This document shows, one piece after another, positions 24,378-32,186 of a stretch of DNA of 64,000 nt. Source of the DNA: a virus; IMG/VR virus record IMGVR_UViG_3300042371_001386, positions 1 to 64,000 of that record; one strand, written 5' to 3'. The notes under the pieces were generated by a model, which did no database searches, had not been told where the DNA came from, and saw only the letters and a list, made by a program, of their open reading frames with translations. Within the stretch, counting starts at the first letter, position 1. Each line of letters opens with the position of its first letter. The position numbers and the translations under genes are program-made.

Positions 24378-25614
24378 TGAAGAAGTTGTCCTTTTCCATT
24401 TGATCAAGTTTATCGCTTATATCTTTTCCTTTTAATCCAAGGTGTGCCACATCTGCACCAGTGTATTTAGGCTTGTGTTCAAATAATCTCTTAGATTCAT
24501 TCTCAAATCCGAAATGACTCATGAATGATTCTATGGACTTATAAGTAACTCTCTTCATTTCTCTGGATATATCATGAATTTTGTATTCGTGGCTCATTGG
24601 ATTCTTGAACATGTTATATGCTTTTAAAATTATGATCGCAGGAGTAAGAACATCGTGTTCGAATTTGTATTGTATCAGCATATCAGACAGCTTCCTATTA
24701 GGAACTTCTTCACTAAGGATGTAAGCAATCATAGCAGAAAGATTATTGTTCATTTGATCAAGAGGTTCCAATTTTGGAATTTTTATTCTTTCTGGCATGA
24801 TATTATGAATGAGATCCAAATCTTTTAAAGACTTGATGAAATTAGCTGGAGATTGACTTTGCTTTAAACCAGAAAGAAATTCTTTGTTGATTCTTTCCTT
24901 GCTGACATTTTCTAAGTTTTTGAATTCAGCTATTGCCATTTTGGTTTTATCGTCAAGATGACTCATTATATTGTCACGATTGTATCTGTTAAAGAATCTA
25001 ACTACACGCAGAACTCTAAGTTTGTCTTCATAGAATCTTTGGAATGGATCTCCGACCACACTTGTGTGTTTGTTCTTTATGTCTTTAATGCCTTTTCCGT
25101 CATTATAATCTTTTACTTTTTTGTTTATTGTATCATAGAACAAAGCGTTATAGTTCAAGTCTCTTCTTTTAGTATCTTCTTCTGGTGTCGCTCCAAATTC
25201 TGTTTTTTCTGGTGTTCTTGAATTGCCAGAATAGACTTCCTTTCTGAAAGTTGCTATTTCAAATTCATCTTTCTTTTTTCCATCCATGTCTTTAACAATG
25301 ATGGAAAGGACTCCTTGGTCTATTCCCTTCTCGAATATTTCTAATTTAAATCTTCCATTGGCTATGGTTGTATTATGAATTATTTTTCTTGTTTCTTCTG
25401 GAAGTGCGTCTGTTGCTAGATCATAGTCGTTTATGTCTTTTTTCATGTCGTGAAAATGATTAAAGAGATGATCCCTTACAGCACCACCGACTACATAGCA
25501 TGTTTTGCCATGTGCATTCATGATGTGTGCTATTTCTTCTAATTCCTCTGGGATCGACATTTGAGTGTCTATAGTTTCTAATTCTTCAGAAAATAACCAT
25601 TGTTTAAATTTCAT
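24367..25614 (-). CDS. Tagged tRNA nucleotidyltransferase / poly(A) polymerase-type enzyme
   Basis: This 415-residue protein has the leader MKFKQWLFSEE followed by a class II nucleotidyltransferase head: YVVGGAVRDHL (43-48 is the GGxxRD loop), NDYDLATDALPEE (the DxD metal site), TFRKE and KRRDLNYNALFYD. Downstream are the RFYEDKLRVLRVVRFF and ERINKEF segments that bind the primer and nucleotides in CCA-adding enzymes. The length matches bacterial enzymes. CCA addition repairs or matures tRNA 3' ends. The cargo leader suggests that it is packaged and injected, perhaps to restore tRNAs damaged by host defence nucleases (inference). Poly(A) polymerase activity is an alternative. Confidence 0.85.
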   Translation of the reverse strand: MKFKQWLFSEELETIDTQMSIPEELEEIAHIMNAHGKTCYVVGGAVRDHLFNHFHDMKKDINDYDLATDALPEETRKIIHNTTIANGRFKLEIFEKGIDQGVLSIIVKDMDGKKKDEFEIATFRKEVYSGNSRTPEKTEFGATPEEDTKRRDLNYNALFYDTINKKVKDYNDGKGIKDIKNKHTSVVGDPFQRFYEDKLRVLRVVRFFNRYNRDNIMSHLDDKTKMAIAEFKNLENVSKERINKEFLSGLKQSQSPANFIKSLKDLDLIHNIMPERIKIPKLEPLDQMNNNLSAMIAYILSEEVPNRKLSDMLIQYKFEHDVLTPAIIILKAYNMFKNPMSHEYKIHDISREMKRVTYKSIESFMSHFGFENESKRLFEHKPKYTGADVAHLGLKGKDISDKLDQMEKDNFFNVQ

Positions 25615-25615
25615 G

Positions 25616-26461
25616 TTAAATTTCTTGACTCACATTTTTAAGTGCTGACAAATTTGGTAACTTGCTAGGCAAATGAGGAGCAGCATGCAAACCAATATCG
25701 ACTCCTTTAGAAACCTCGTTACCAACATTTTTCATGATTGAAAGTAATTCACTTTGATCAACACCTCCAACACCAGCAAGAGAAGATGCGACAGAATCTA
25801 AACTATCTTTGGCATAAAAATTAGTTGCATTTCCAATACCCGATCCAATCACATGTCCAACAGCAAACAAAAATAATGCTTTTGCCAAATATCTTTTGTT
25901 ATTTCCTAAAAACAACATAATATCACCAATAGATTTTTCTGCCATTGTTCTTAATTTTGAATAGTATTTACTTGTTTTTCCAGCAATGAATCCAGCACCG
26001 CCACCAATTGTTTCGCCAGCTTTATCCATAGCACCAGAAATCATTTTTCCAGTTCTATCAATAAAAGATGATTCTGCCATTGCTGGAACTTTTCCAACTG
26101 TCATATCAGTAACTTTATCGAATCCTTTTGCAGCGTAATGAATTATTTCATCACTTACAACTTTTGATAATAAAGCAATTGGAATTGCAGCAGCACCACC
26201 AGTCATACCAGCAGCTATTAAAGTGGCAGCAAAAGGCAAAGACAAACCAAGCTTATTTAATTTATCGGACATTGACTTTCCAACATTTATTGCTTTATGT
26301 GCAATTTCTTTTGCTTTTTTATATTGCTCATCTGTTTGGCTTGCGTTTTCTTTTTCATCACCTTTTGCACTTTGATAAGATGCTTGAAATCCTTGTTTCA
26401 TTTTATCAAAAAAAGCTTCGTTAACATTACGATGTTCAATATATTGTGAAAATGTTTTCAT
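25616..26461 (-). CDS. Tagged hydrophobic Ala/Gly-rich protein
   Basis: The leader is MKTFSQYIEHRNVNEAFFD, the closest in style to the T4 capsid-targeting sequence. The 281-residue body has a long hydrophobic segment (LPFAATLIAAGMTGGAAAIP, ~76-95) and a second one near AKALFLFAVGHVIGSGIG, separated by amphipathic helices. It aligns in layout with the 16708 and 42134 proteins (VTAAxLIxAGATGGxxAIP). Inference: a packaged membrane-active or pore-type protein. It is 1 bp from the CCA-type gene upstream, so the two are in one operon. Function unknown. Confidence 0.65.
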   Translation of the reverse strand: MKTFSQYIEHRNVNEAFFDKMKQGFQASYQSAKGDEKENASQTDEQYKKAKEIAHKAINVGKSMSDKLNKLGLSLPFAATLIAAGMTGGAAAIPIALLSKVVSDEIIHYAAKGFDKVTDMTVGKVPAMAESSFIDRTGKMISGAMDKAGETIGGGAGFIAGKTSKYYSKLRTMAEKSIGDIMLFLGNNKRYLAKALFLFAVGHVIGSGIGNATNFYAKDSLDSVASSLAGVGGVDQSELLSIMKNVGNEVSKGVDIGLHAAPHLPSKLPNLSALKNVSQEI

Positions 26462-26475
26462 ATTTATCCTAAAAA

Positions 26476-26931
26476 TTAATTGGCTAATTTATATACAAAT
26501 TTATCTAATTCTTTTTTTGTTTCTGGGTTTTTTTGAACAAATTGATTTAACATGTTCTTGGCCTTTGGATCTTTTGATATTTCTTCTAATTGTTTGATTC
26601 TTATTTCATCAAACTTAGACATAGTTTTTCCAATACCAGTTTTCAAACCAGAATAAAATGGTTCTACTATTTTTTTCAAAACATTCATGGTTCTGTCGAA
26701 GCTTGTGTCTGTAGGTATTTCACGATTATAATTTCTTTCGAATTCATAACCAAAAGCATAATCAGCAGCTTTCAAAGAATTGGTTGAAAGTTTTTTAACG
26801 AAATCCCAAAGTCCAGAACCGACACCAGAAATTCCAGATTCTATTCCAGCAGTTGCTATATCCATAAGTGATTCGTCATAAAACTTAGGATCTCTTTGTT
26901 CTAAGAACTTTTTAAATGTATATTCTTTCAT
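26476..26931 (-). CDS. Tagged protein of unknown function (YTFKKFLEQRD)
   Basis: The leader is MKEYTFKKFLEQRDPKFYDE at 26931; the longer start at 26970 would cover the promoter region and is rejected. The 151-residue body has a short Gly-rich hydrophobic stretch (IATAGIESGISGVGSGLWDF) and helical, charged segments. The leader matches the embedded leader in the middle of the 42134 protein (LTFEQYIMSRDPEMY), so this may be a stand-alone version of that second half. Function unknown. Confidence 0.6.
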   Translation of the reverse strand: MKEYTFKKFLEQRDPKFYDESLMDIATAGIESGISGVGSGLWDFVKKLSTNSLKAADYAFGYEFERNYNREIPTDTSFDRTMNVLKKIVEPFYSGLKTGIGKTMSKFDEIRIKQLEEISKDPKAKNMLNQFVQKNPETKKELDKFVYKLAN

Positions 26932-26934
26932 AAA

Positions 26935-26954
26935 TTTATATATAAAATAAAAGG
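26935..26954. promoter_or_regulatory. Palindromic AT-rich bidirectional promoter element
   Basis: The 31-bp gap between the divergent starts at 26931 and 26963 holds TTTATATATAAA, a palindrome that offers the same -10-like element in both directions, followed by AAAGGA for the plus gene. Similar elements occur at other divergent cargo-gene starts (30156-30211, 42094-42133). No -35 is visible. Confidence 0.45.
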
Positions 26955-26962
26955 AAATAAAC

Positions 26963-27808
26963 ATGAACAAATTATTGACAATTGGCTTTTTAACTTTTGT
27001 TTCAAATTTTGCTATATCTCAAGAACCAAGATATAGATTTATATTACCTCCTGCTCCGCCAGCACCACCAGCATTAAACAATACAGTTAAAGCACAGATT
27101 TCTAATCAAAACATTAATTTCAATACTGGAAGTAGTAGTGGATTTGGTGGCGGTTTTGGAGGTGGTGGCTTTCAACAAAATACAGGTGGGATTCAAGGCA
27201 CTGCCCAATACACACAAAATAATACCCTAGGCATGCAAATCTCGCAACTTTATCAAATTCCACTTTCTACAGGTGGTAGTAACATGGGTGGCGGTTTTGG
27301 TCAATTTGGTGGTGGTCAATTTGGTGGTGGTCAATTTGGTGGTGGTCAATTTGGTGGTGGTCAATTTGGTGGTGGTCAATTTGGCGGTGGTCAATTTGGC
27401 GGTGGTCAATTTGGCGGTGGTCAATTTGGCGGTGGTCAATTTGGCGGTGGTCAATTTGGCGGTGGTCAATTTGGCGGTGGTCAATTTGGCGGTGGTGGTG
27501 TCAATACAACTATGGGTGGTGGATTCGGTCAAGGTGGTGGATTCGGTCAATTTGGAGGCACTGGCGGCCAAGCTGTAGGTATGAACAATCCTTTTTATCA
27601 AATGGCAATGCAGGGTATTATGTCTGGTGTAGGTGGTTTAGCATTTCAGAGTGGTAGCGGTGGGAATATGGGCGGACAAAATATGCAAGGTCAATTTGGT
27701 GGTGGGAATATGGGTGGTGGATTTGGTCAATTTGGCGGTGGAAATATGGGCGGTAATGGATTTGGTCAATTTGGTGGTGGTTTCAACAATGGTGGAAATG
27801 GTTTATAA
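26963..27808 (+). CDS. Secreted Gly/Gln/Phe repeat protein
   Basis: This 281-residue protein has a signal peptide (NKLLTIGFLTFVSNFAISQ) and AAAGGA seven bases upstream. After a Pro-rich stretch (LPPAPPAPPA) it has a long run of FGGGQ pentapeptides (residues ~112-180), then a GFGQFGG-rich C-terminal half. The block MNNPFYQMAMQGI near residue 210 almost matches the end of the 10325 protein. Such composition suggests an elastic or aggregating extracellular protein. It is the only plus-strand gene in this stretch. Function unknown. Confidence 0.75.
   Translation: MNKLLTIGFLTFVSNFAISQEPRYRFILPPAPPAPPALNNTVKAQISNQNINFNTGSSSGFGGGFGGGGFQQNTGGIQGTAQYTQNNTLGMQISQLYQIPLSTGGSNMGGGFGQFGGGQFGGGQFGGGQFGGGQFGGGQFGGGQFGGGQFGGGQFGGGQFGGGQFGGGQFGGGQFGGGGVNTTMGGGFGQGGGFGQFGGTGGQAVGMNNPFYQMAMQGIMSGVGGLAFQSGSGGNMGGQNMQGQFGGGNMGGGFGQFGGGNMGGNGFGQFGGGFNNGGNGL
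27297..27500 (+). repeat. 15-bp tandem repeat encoding FGGGQ
   Basis: About thirteen copies of a 15-bp unit (TTTGGTGGTGGTCAA or TTTGGCGGTGGTCAA) are joined in frame. The first units use GGT for the first Gly and the later ones GGC, an abrupt switch showing that blocks were amplified from two founder units. The array is prone to length change by slippage without frame loss. Confidence 0.9.
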
Positions 27809-28351
27809 TTATTTTTCGATTTCTTTATTCAACTTTTGTTTGATAGATTCTTTTTCTTCTGGATTTATATTTGCCAATTGATTGTTTCCGAAGTTAGCAA
27901 TATTTTGTTTATAGTAAGCATCAAATTCCTTGATTGAAGAAATCCCTTGTTGTTCTCCCTGTGCTGTTTTTATTTTATAAATTACTTCATCATTATCTAC
28001 AATCCACTTCGCAAATGGCGAATTAAAAATTTCTGGGAATGGCAAATTGTTTTTTGATATCTCATCTTTTTCATCTGCCATGTTTTTTGTATATTTTTCT
28101 TTAAATTGTTTTGCCATTTCTGGTGTTATATGTTGAGAAAAGAATTTTTGATATATTGGCAAGAAGTTATTTACATGAGCGATTCCATTTTGATTTCCGC
28201 CTTCTCCTGCAACTTGATAATGTATTTCTCCATCACCTGCTATAAAGTATTTGCCAAAACTTCCATATGCTAATGGCGGAAATTGAAAGGCATCAATATT
28301 TATCTTTTCTATTAAAATTTGTTTTTTTAAAAAAGACTGAAATGTAATCAT
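27809..28351 (-). CDS. Tagged protein of unknown function (MITFQSFL)
   Basis: This 180-residue protein has a diverged leader, MITFQSFLKKQILIEK. GAGG precedes the ATG (GAGGCGATATG). It contains two related segments, GDGEIHYQVAGEGGNQNGIA (~40-58) and NDEVIYKIKTAQGEQQGISS (~118-138), each followed by a helix with YxQ/YKQ. This suggests an internal duplication of a small alpha/beta unit. No enzyme motif is recognised. Its stop abuts the end of the convergent Gly-rich gene. Confidence 0.55.
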   Translation of the reverse strand: MITFQSFLKKQILIEKINIDAFQFPPLAYGSFGKYFIAGDGEIHYQVAGEGGNQNGIAHVNNFLPIYQKFFSQHITPEMAKQFKEKYTKNMADEKDEISKNNLPFPEIFNSPFAKWIVDNDEVIYKIKTAQGEQQGISSIKEFDAYYKQNIANFGNNQLANINPEEKESIKQKLNKEIEK

Positions 28352-28360
28352 ATCGCCTCA

Positions 28361-29155
28361 TTAATTACTTTTAAAATTTAAAATATTTGGATCTAATTTT
28401 TTTTTGTCTGAGCCAAAAGTATCTTTTAATCCATCCCAGTCTATTGGTTTTGGGCTTTCTTTTGGTGTTAAAACAGTACGCTGATTGCCTTGCCAATCTT
28501 TTTCTTGTGGGTTTTCCCAAGGATTACCACCATCGGGATTCCCAAATGTTCCACCAGTTTTCTTAAATAAATCCTTCATATATTGACCTACTTTTTCCAT
28601 TTGATCTTCCGCAAGCTCTCCAGTTTTTGAAACAATAGCACCAATATAATCACCAATAGCACCAGCAAAATCTTTTATTGCATTCCAAGCTTCCATTAAT
28701 ATTTTCCAAATGGTGTTTCCTCCAAGACCCAAAATATACATCAATGCTTTGTAAGCCATTTGCCCCGTCCAACTGAGTAAATCTGTGATAACTCCATGTT
28801 GCAATCCAAGATATAACAATGCTCCAACAACTACAACTATACCTAATTTTTTTACTGCACTTTTCAAAAATTCTTTGATAACAATTTTTTTATCTTTGTC
28901 TTTAATTTCTTCTTCTATTTTTTGGGGTTTTATTCCAATTATTTTTTTTAAAACTGACATTCCGAATTTCGTTACATTATATGCTGCTGACAAACCAGCC
29001 TTTGCCGTTTTGTACGCACCAATTGCAGCTAACGATAGAATTTCATTTACTTGATCTGATTCATTCAAACAATAGATATCTTTCATTTTTAAAGAGTTTA
29101 ATTTAACGAATTGTTTCTCAACCAAGTACAAATTAAAACTTTTCATATTAATCAT
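28361..29155 (-). CDS. Tagged membrane-associated protein
   Basis: The start MINMKSFNLYLVEKQF at 29155 has GAGG at the right distance, and M4 is an alternative. The leader contains the L-V-E site. The 264-residue body has a hydrophobic segment LGIVVVVGALLYLGLQHG (~106-123) and a second, weaker one (YKALMYILGLGGNTIW), with Lys-rich amphipathic parts between. The C terminus is polar (NPWENPQEKDWQGNQR). It belongs with the hydrophobic cargo proteins. Function unknown; membrane insertion at injection is an inference. Confidence 0.6.
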   Translation of the reverse strand: MINMKSFNLYLVEKQFVKLNSLKMKDIYCLNESDQVNEILSLAAIGAYKTAKAGLSAAYNVTKFGMSVLKKIIGIKPQKIEEEIKDKDKKIVIKEFLKSAVKKLGIVVVVGALLYLGLQHGVITDLLSWTGQMAYKALMYILGLGGNTIWKILMEAWNAIKDFAGAIGDYIGAIVSKTGELAEDQMEKVGQYMKDLFKKTGGTFGNPDGGNPWENPQEKDWQGNQRTVLTPKESPKPIDWDGLKDTFGSDKKKLDPNILNFKSN

Positions 29156-29193
29156 ATTGCCTCATCAATTATTTTTTAGATATGTTATCTAGC

Positions 29194-29218
29194 CAACAAT
29201 GGTGGAAATGGTTTATAA
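29194..29218. repeat. 25-bp copy of the 3' end of the Gly-rich gene
   Basis: CAACAATGGTGGAAATGGTT followed by TATAA occurs here and, identically, at 27784-27808, where it encodes the last residues and stop of the secreted protein. Here it is non-coding. The leaders of the two flanking minus-strand genes (28351 and 29155) also share GAGGC.ATATGATTA. A duplication of the whole 3'-end/leader junction explains both. Confidence 0.8.
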
Positions 29219-29223
29219 AATAT

Positions 29224-29658
29224 TTAAAAATCTTCCATGTAAGTATCAAATGATTCTGGATCACTATCTATTCTGCTAACAACAATGTCATCATTGTCGA
29301 ATTTAACATTAGGTATTTTTTTCCAAGTATAAGCTGCACCAGTCTCATATGTGCTTGGATAAATATCAATTTCATAAACACCCTCTTGAAATTTTCCAAT
29401 TGTGTAAACATGTTGTGTTCCAACTGTAGCAGAAACTGTAGCTGCATCAATTCCATTATCATTTAAAACACTTGCGATTTCATCTGCGATATTATGACAA
29501 ATGCCACCACCACCATATTCTTCATCATGTCCTTGATCATCTTGTTTCCAATTATCATAAATATGTTGAGCTTTTGATATTATCATTGGCTTTAAAGATT
29601 CTATTTCTTTTATAGATTTTAAAGGTTGTTCGCTTTCAATCCAATTTTTAAAATTCAT
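29224..29658 (-). CDS. Tagged papain/transglutaminase-like Cys-His protein
   Basis: This 144-residue protein has the leader MNFKNWIESEQPLK. The core has GGGGICHNIADEIASVL (Cys in the first helix), then GTQHVYTIGKFQEGVYEIDI with His and Asp. This Cys...His...Asp order in a short alpha/beta protein is the layout of papain-like and transglutaminase-like folds, so the protein may be a small cysteine peptidase or amidase. Its start overlaps the upstream 2H-like gene by 4 bp (ATGA). The catalytic role is inferred from motif order only. Confidence 0.55.
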   Translation of the reverse strand: MNFKNWIESEQPLKSIKEIESLKPMIISKAQHIYDNWKQDDQGHDEEYGGGGICHNIADEIASVLNDNGIDAATVSATVGTQHVYTIGKFQEGVYEIDIYPSTYETGAAYTWKKIPNVKFDNDDIVVSRIDSDPESFDTYMEDF

Positions 29659-30155
29659 GATTTTTCCTCAAAGTTTCTTTTAGTAATGTCTCCTGTAAGA
29701 ACCAATGGATCTCCATTACTATTATTAGCAAGTGTCATGTAAAAATATTTTCTTTCTTTGTTAGGAACTTCTAACTTTCTCCATATCTTTGAAACATAAT
29801 TGTGAAAATCTTCTTGATTAGATATATCTGCAATAACAAATTGATTTCCATTATGGCGAGTAATTACAACTTGTCTTCCAAAGACTGGCTTTGGCAAGTC
29901 TTGCAATTCTGGATAATCTTTTTCTAATAGTTCTTTAATTTTCTTTTTAAATTCTTGCATTTCGCTAGGATCTATTAATGTTATGTGAGGGTTGCTTATT
30001 TCTGTTGCACCTTCTGGTAATGATTCTATTGGTGGATTTTTAGTCTTGTAAACTAATCCATTAGAGCTATCCAATACACTTACAGCCCTTTTACGATTAG
30101 GATGCATAAAGACATTATCGAAATTTTCATTAAACCAATTTTTAAAGCTTTTCAT
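29655..30155 (-). CDS. Tagged 2H-like protein with degenerate second motif
   Basis: The start at 30155 gives MKSFKNWFNENFDNV; the longer start at 30191 runs through the promoter region. It contains ISNPHITLIDPS, a first 2H-type HxT motif, and YFYMTLANNS where the second HxT should be. There the His is replaced by Tyr (YMT), so hydrolysis may be lost or altered. The 2H fold is known to tolerate binding-only variants. It is the second 2H-type cargo candidate in the window (compare 5221). Confidence 0.5.
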   Translation of the reverse strand: MKSFKNWFNENFDNVFMHPNRKRAVSVLDSSNGLVYKTKNPPIESLPEGATEISNPHITLIDPSEMQEFKKKIKELLEKDYPELQDLPKPVFGRQVVITRHNGNQFVIADISNQEDFHNYVSKIWRKLEVPNKERKYFYMTLANNSNGDPLVLTGDITKRNFEEKS

Positions 30156-30211
30156 AATTTTATATATTGTTTTGATCATATATAAAATCAAATATTAAGA
30201 AGGGAAAAATT
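30156..30211. promoter_or_regulatory. Divergent promoter region with twin ATATATAAAA elements
   Basis: CAATATATAAAAT faces the minus-strand gene (complement of 30158-30170) and CATATATAAAATC (30178-30190) faces the plus-strand gene, forming a symmetric pair between the starts at 30155 and 30212. AAGGG lies before the plus ATG. The elements resemble T4 late promoters, which are defined by an AT-rich -10 only. Confidence 0.5.
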
Positions 30212-31384
30212 ATGAATTTTAAACAATGGTTTTTTAACGAAATGGAGATAGCCACATTAGATAAAGAGAAAATTTATCCTTATGGGTCTTCCGATGAAAT
30301 AAAATTGGGTCAGCCAAAAAGCAGTAAAGTAAGTGGTTTTTGTCTACACAATCCAGAAATAAATGCATTTGCTCAAAAAAATTCAACAAATATGTTTATA
30401 GTTTTTGCATTTGTTTTTTACACAATTCAAAAAGAGTGGCAGATAGTTCATCAAACATTTCCAGATTTTTTAAAATGGGTTTTTGAAGATGCGATACATA
30501 AAACAAAAAAAAATAAGATAAATGCTTGGGATTATGCTGGCCAATCGTTTGCAAAACAGGCAAATCTACTTGGTTCCAAAAAAGGAGAAAGTAAGGCGAG
30601 ATATCTCGAAGAATTATGGGAAAAAAAAGATACTATTTATAATGGTATAACATCGCTCATGAATAAAGGTGAATCTACTTCCTTATCAGATTCTTCTGAT
30701 TTTAAAATTTTCGAGTATATTGTAGACAACATAAAAGGACTTGCTGCTGTAAAAGCTGCTTTTGCAACTCAATTAATCATAGGAAAATATGGATGTGTAG
30801 ATTCTGTTAATATGAGAGCGTATGACAAAATGATTCGTGCCGATATAGAAAAAGACCCAAAAAAATCTGGCTTTAGTTTAACCACTAAAAAAAGTAAGAC
30901 CAAAAAAGACGCTCTTGGTAATTTTGTAAATATAACCGACAAAAAAGGTAATACCGTCACTGATACAAATGTAAAAACAAGTGGTATTGGTTTGAAAGGA
31001 TATGTTAGTTTTCTTGATGCCTTGCAAGACTTATATGGCGATAGCATTTCTAAAATCATGTGGGATGATTGGTGCAAAATAGTAAATGACAAAATTATAA
31101 AATCTAATGACATTGGCGATTCAAATAAAATAAAATTAAATGTTAATGATCAAGAATTTAAAATAAACCCATACAAAGTAAAAAGCAATACAAGAGACAT
31201 GATTGACAAAGAAAAGGGATTTTTGCAAAAAGTAGATCCAGAAGGTACAGGTTCTGGAATTAGTTTGGCCCATTTGCAATCAATCAAAGCTGGAGAAAAG
31301 TATGGAGAAAAATTCGATATTGCAAAAGTATTGGAAAAAATTAAGATTTTAAAAGAATATATATTATCACAAAACATTCTATAA
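30212..31384 (+). CDS. Tagged protein with HhH-like segment
   Basis: This 390-residue protein has the leader MNFKQWFFNEMEI. A central segment, IKGLAAVKAAFATQLIIGKY followed by GCVDSVN, resembles the helix-hairpin-helix loop of DNA-glycosylase-like proteins and related phage hypotheticals with the G...KAxFxxQLxxGxxGCxDxxN pattern. The C terminus has a VLEKIKILKEYI helix. It may bind DNA inside the head or after injection (inference). An operon with 31397 is likely (12-bp gap). Confidence 0.5.
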   Translation: MNFKQWFFNEMEIATLDKEKIYPYGSSDEIKLGQPKSSKVSGFCLHNPEINAFAQKNSTNMFIVFAFVFYTIQKEWQIVHQTFPDFLKWVFEDAIHKTKKNKINAWDYAGQSFAKQANLLGSKKGESKARYLEELWEKKDTIYNGITSLMNKGESTSLSDSSDFKIFEYIVDNIKGLAAVKAAFATQLIIGKYGCVDSVNMRAYDKMIRADIEKDPKKSGFSLTTKKSKTKKDALGNFVNITDKKGNTVTDTNVKTSGIGLKGYVSFLDALQDLYGDSISKIMWDDWCKIVNDKIIKSNDIGDSNKIKLNVNDQEFKINPYKVKSNTRDMIDKEKGFLQKVDPEGTGSGISLAHLQSIKAGEKYGEKFDIAKVLEKIKILKEYILSQNIL

Positions 31385-31396
31385 AAAGGAAAAGTC

Positions 31397-31801
31397 ATGA
31401 GTCAATATTTTAATCAAAAACCTATCAGTGAAGCGACATGGTGGGCAAGTGTGATGGATCAACTTGGAAATGTAAGCAAAAATCCTAATTTGTACGAAGA
31501 TATGGACGCACCAGCACCATCACCATCACAATCACCAGAAGATGAAATGAAAATAGGTCATGGTTTAGACAGAAAGTTAAAAATATTTTTAGATGGATTA
31601 GATAAAACTGATTTAACTAGAGCAAATTTAAAAAACTTGGCAAAAACCTTGATAAACTCATTACACAAAGCAATGGTAGATGATGAAGGAATTCAAGATT
31701 CAAGTGCAAGAACTATGCTTATGAAAGAAATTAAAGCAGCTTTTCAAGAAGTTCCAGAAGAAGAATCAGCAGAAGAAGGTCAAGAATTTAAAGGACAATA
31801 A
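31397..31801 (+). CDS. Small acidic protein with the second leader class
   Basis: This 134-residue protein has AAAGGA eight bases upstream. The leader MSQYFNQKPISEATWWASV matches the start of the 522-residue protein at 16708-18276 (MSHYTNQRIITEQEWWNSL) and nothing else here. Otherwise it is polar and Ser/Pro-rich (PAPSPSQSPEDE), then helical, with an acidic C terminus (EVPEEESAEEGQ). The shared leader on unrelated bodies is what defines a targeting tag. Function unknown. Confidence 0.6.
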   Translation: MSQYFNQKPISEATWWASVMDQLGNVSKNPNLYEDMDAPAPSPSQSPEDEMKIGHGLDRKLKIFLDGLDKTDLTRANLKNLAKTLINSLHKAMVDDEGIQDSSARTMLMKEIKAAFQEVPEEESAEEGQEFKGQ

Positions 31802-31809
31802 CCTCAACG

Positions 31810-32172
31810 ATGATATCATTTATCAAAAATCTATTCGGACTTAGGTCTAGTATCAGAAATCTATTCGATCTTAGATCCGGTAGGTGGAATGGTCGTAGAA
31901 AAAAATGGCTGACAGAAAATGATAGTTGTATAGCTTGTGGAAAAAAAAGTTCACTTCATGTACACCATAAGATTCCGGTTCATATTGATGAAAGTAAAGA
32001 GCTTATTGAAGATAATCTATGTACTTTGTGTGCAACATGTCATTTTGTTTTTGGCCATTCGCACAACTGGTCACTTTATAACCCTTTTGTAATAGAAGAT
32101 TGTGAAAATCATTTAAAAAGGGTAAAAGAAAATCAAAAAATTAATCAATCCTTGCAAAAAAAACAATATTAA
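31810..32172 (+). CDS. HNH endonuclease-like protein
   Basis: This 120-residue protein has the HNH core CIACGKKSSLHVHHKIPVHI, then DNLCTLCATCHFVFGH. It has paired CxxC zinc ligands and the first catalytic His in VHHK. The N-terminal 30 residues are basic (LFGLRSSIRNLFDLRSGRWN) and could contact DNA. Family knowledge: small phage HNH proteins are often homing endonucleases or cofactors of packaging. It lies at the boundary between the cargo block and the glycan-related block, where a selfish element could have entered. Confidence 0.75.
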   Translation: MISFIKNLFGLRSSIRNLFDLRSGRWNGRRKKWLTENDSCIACGKKSSLHVHHKIPVHIDESKELIEDNLCTLCATCHFVFGHSHNWSLYNPFVIEDCENHLKRVKENQKINQSLQKKQY

Positions 32173-32186
32173 AATCAGTGAACTAA

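Noticed and set aside
27227-27601. Antisense frame of the Gly-rich gene coding for a TTAKL-type repeat protein
   Set aside because: It is a mirror of the FGGGQ repeats, without its own start context or signal.
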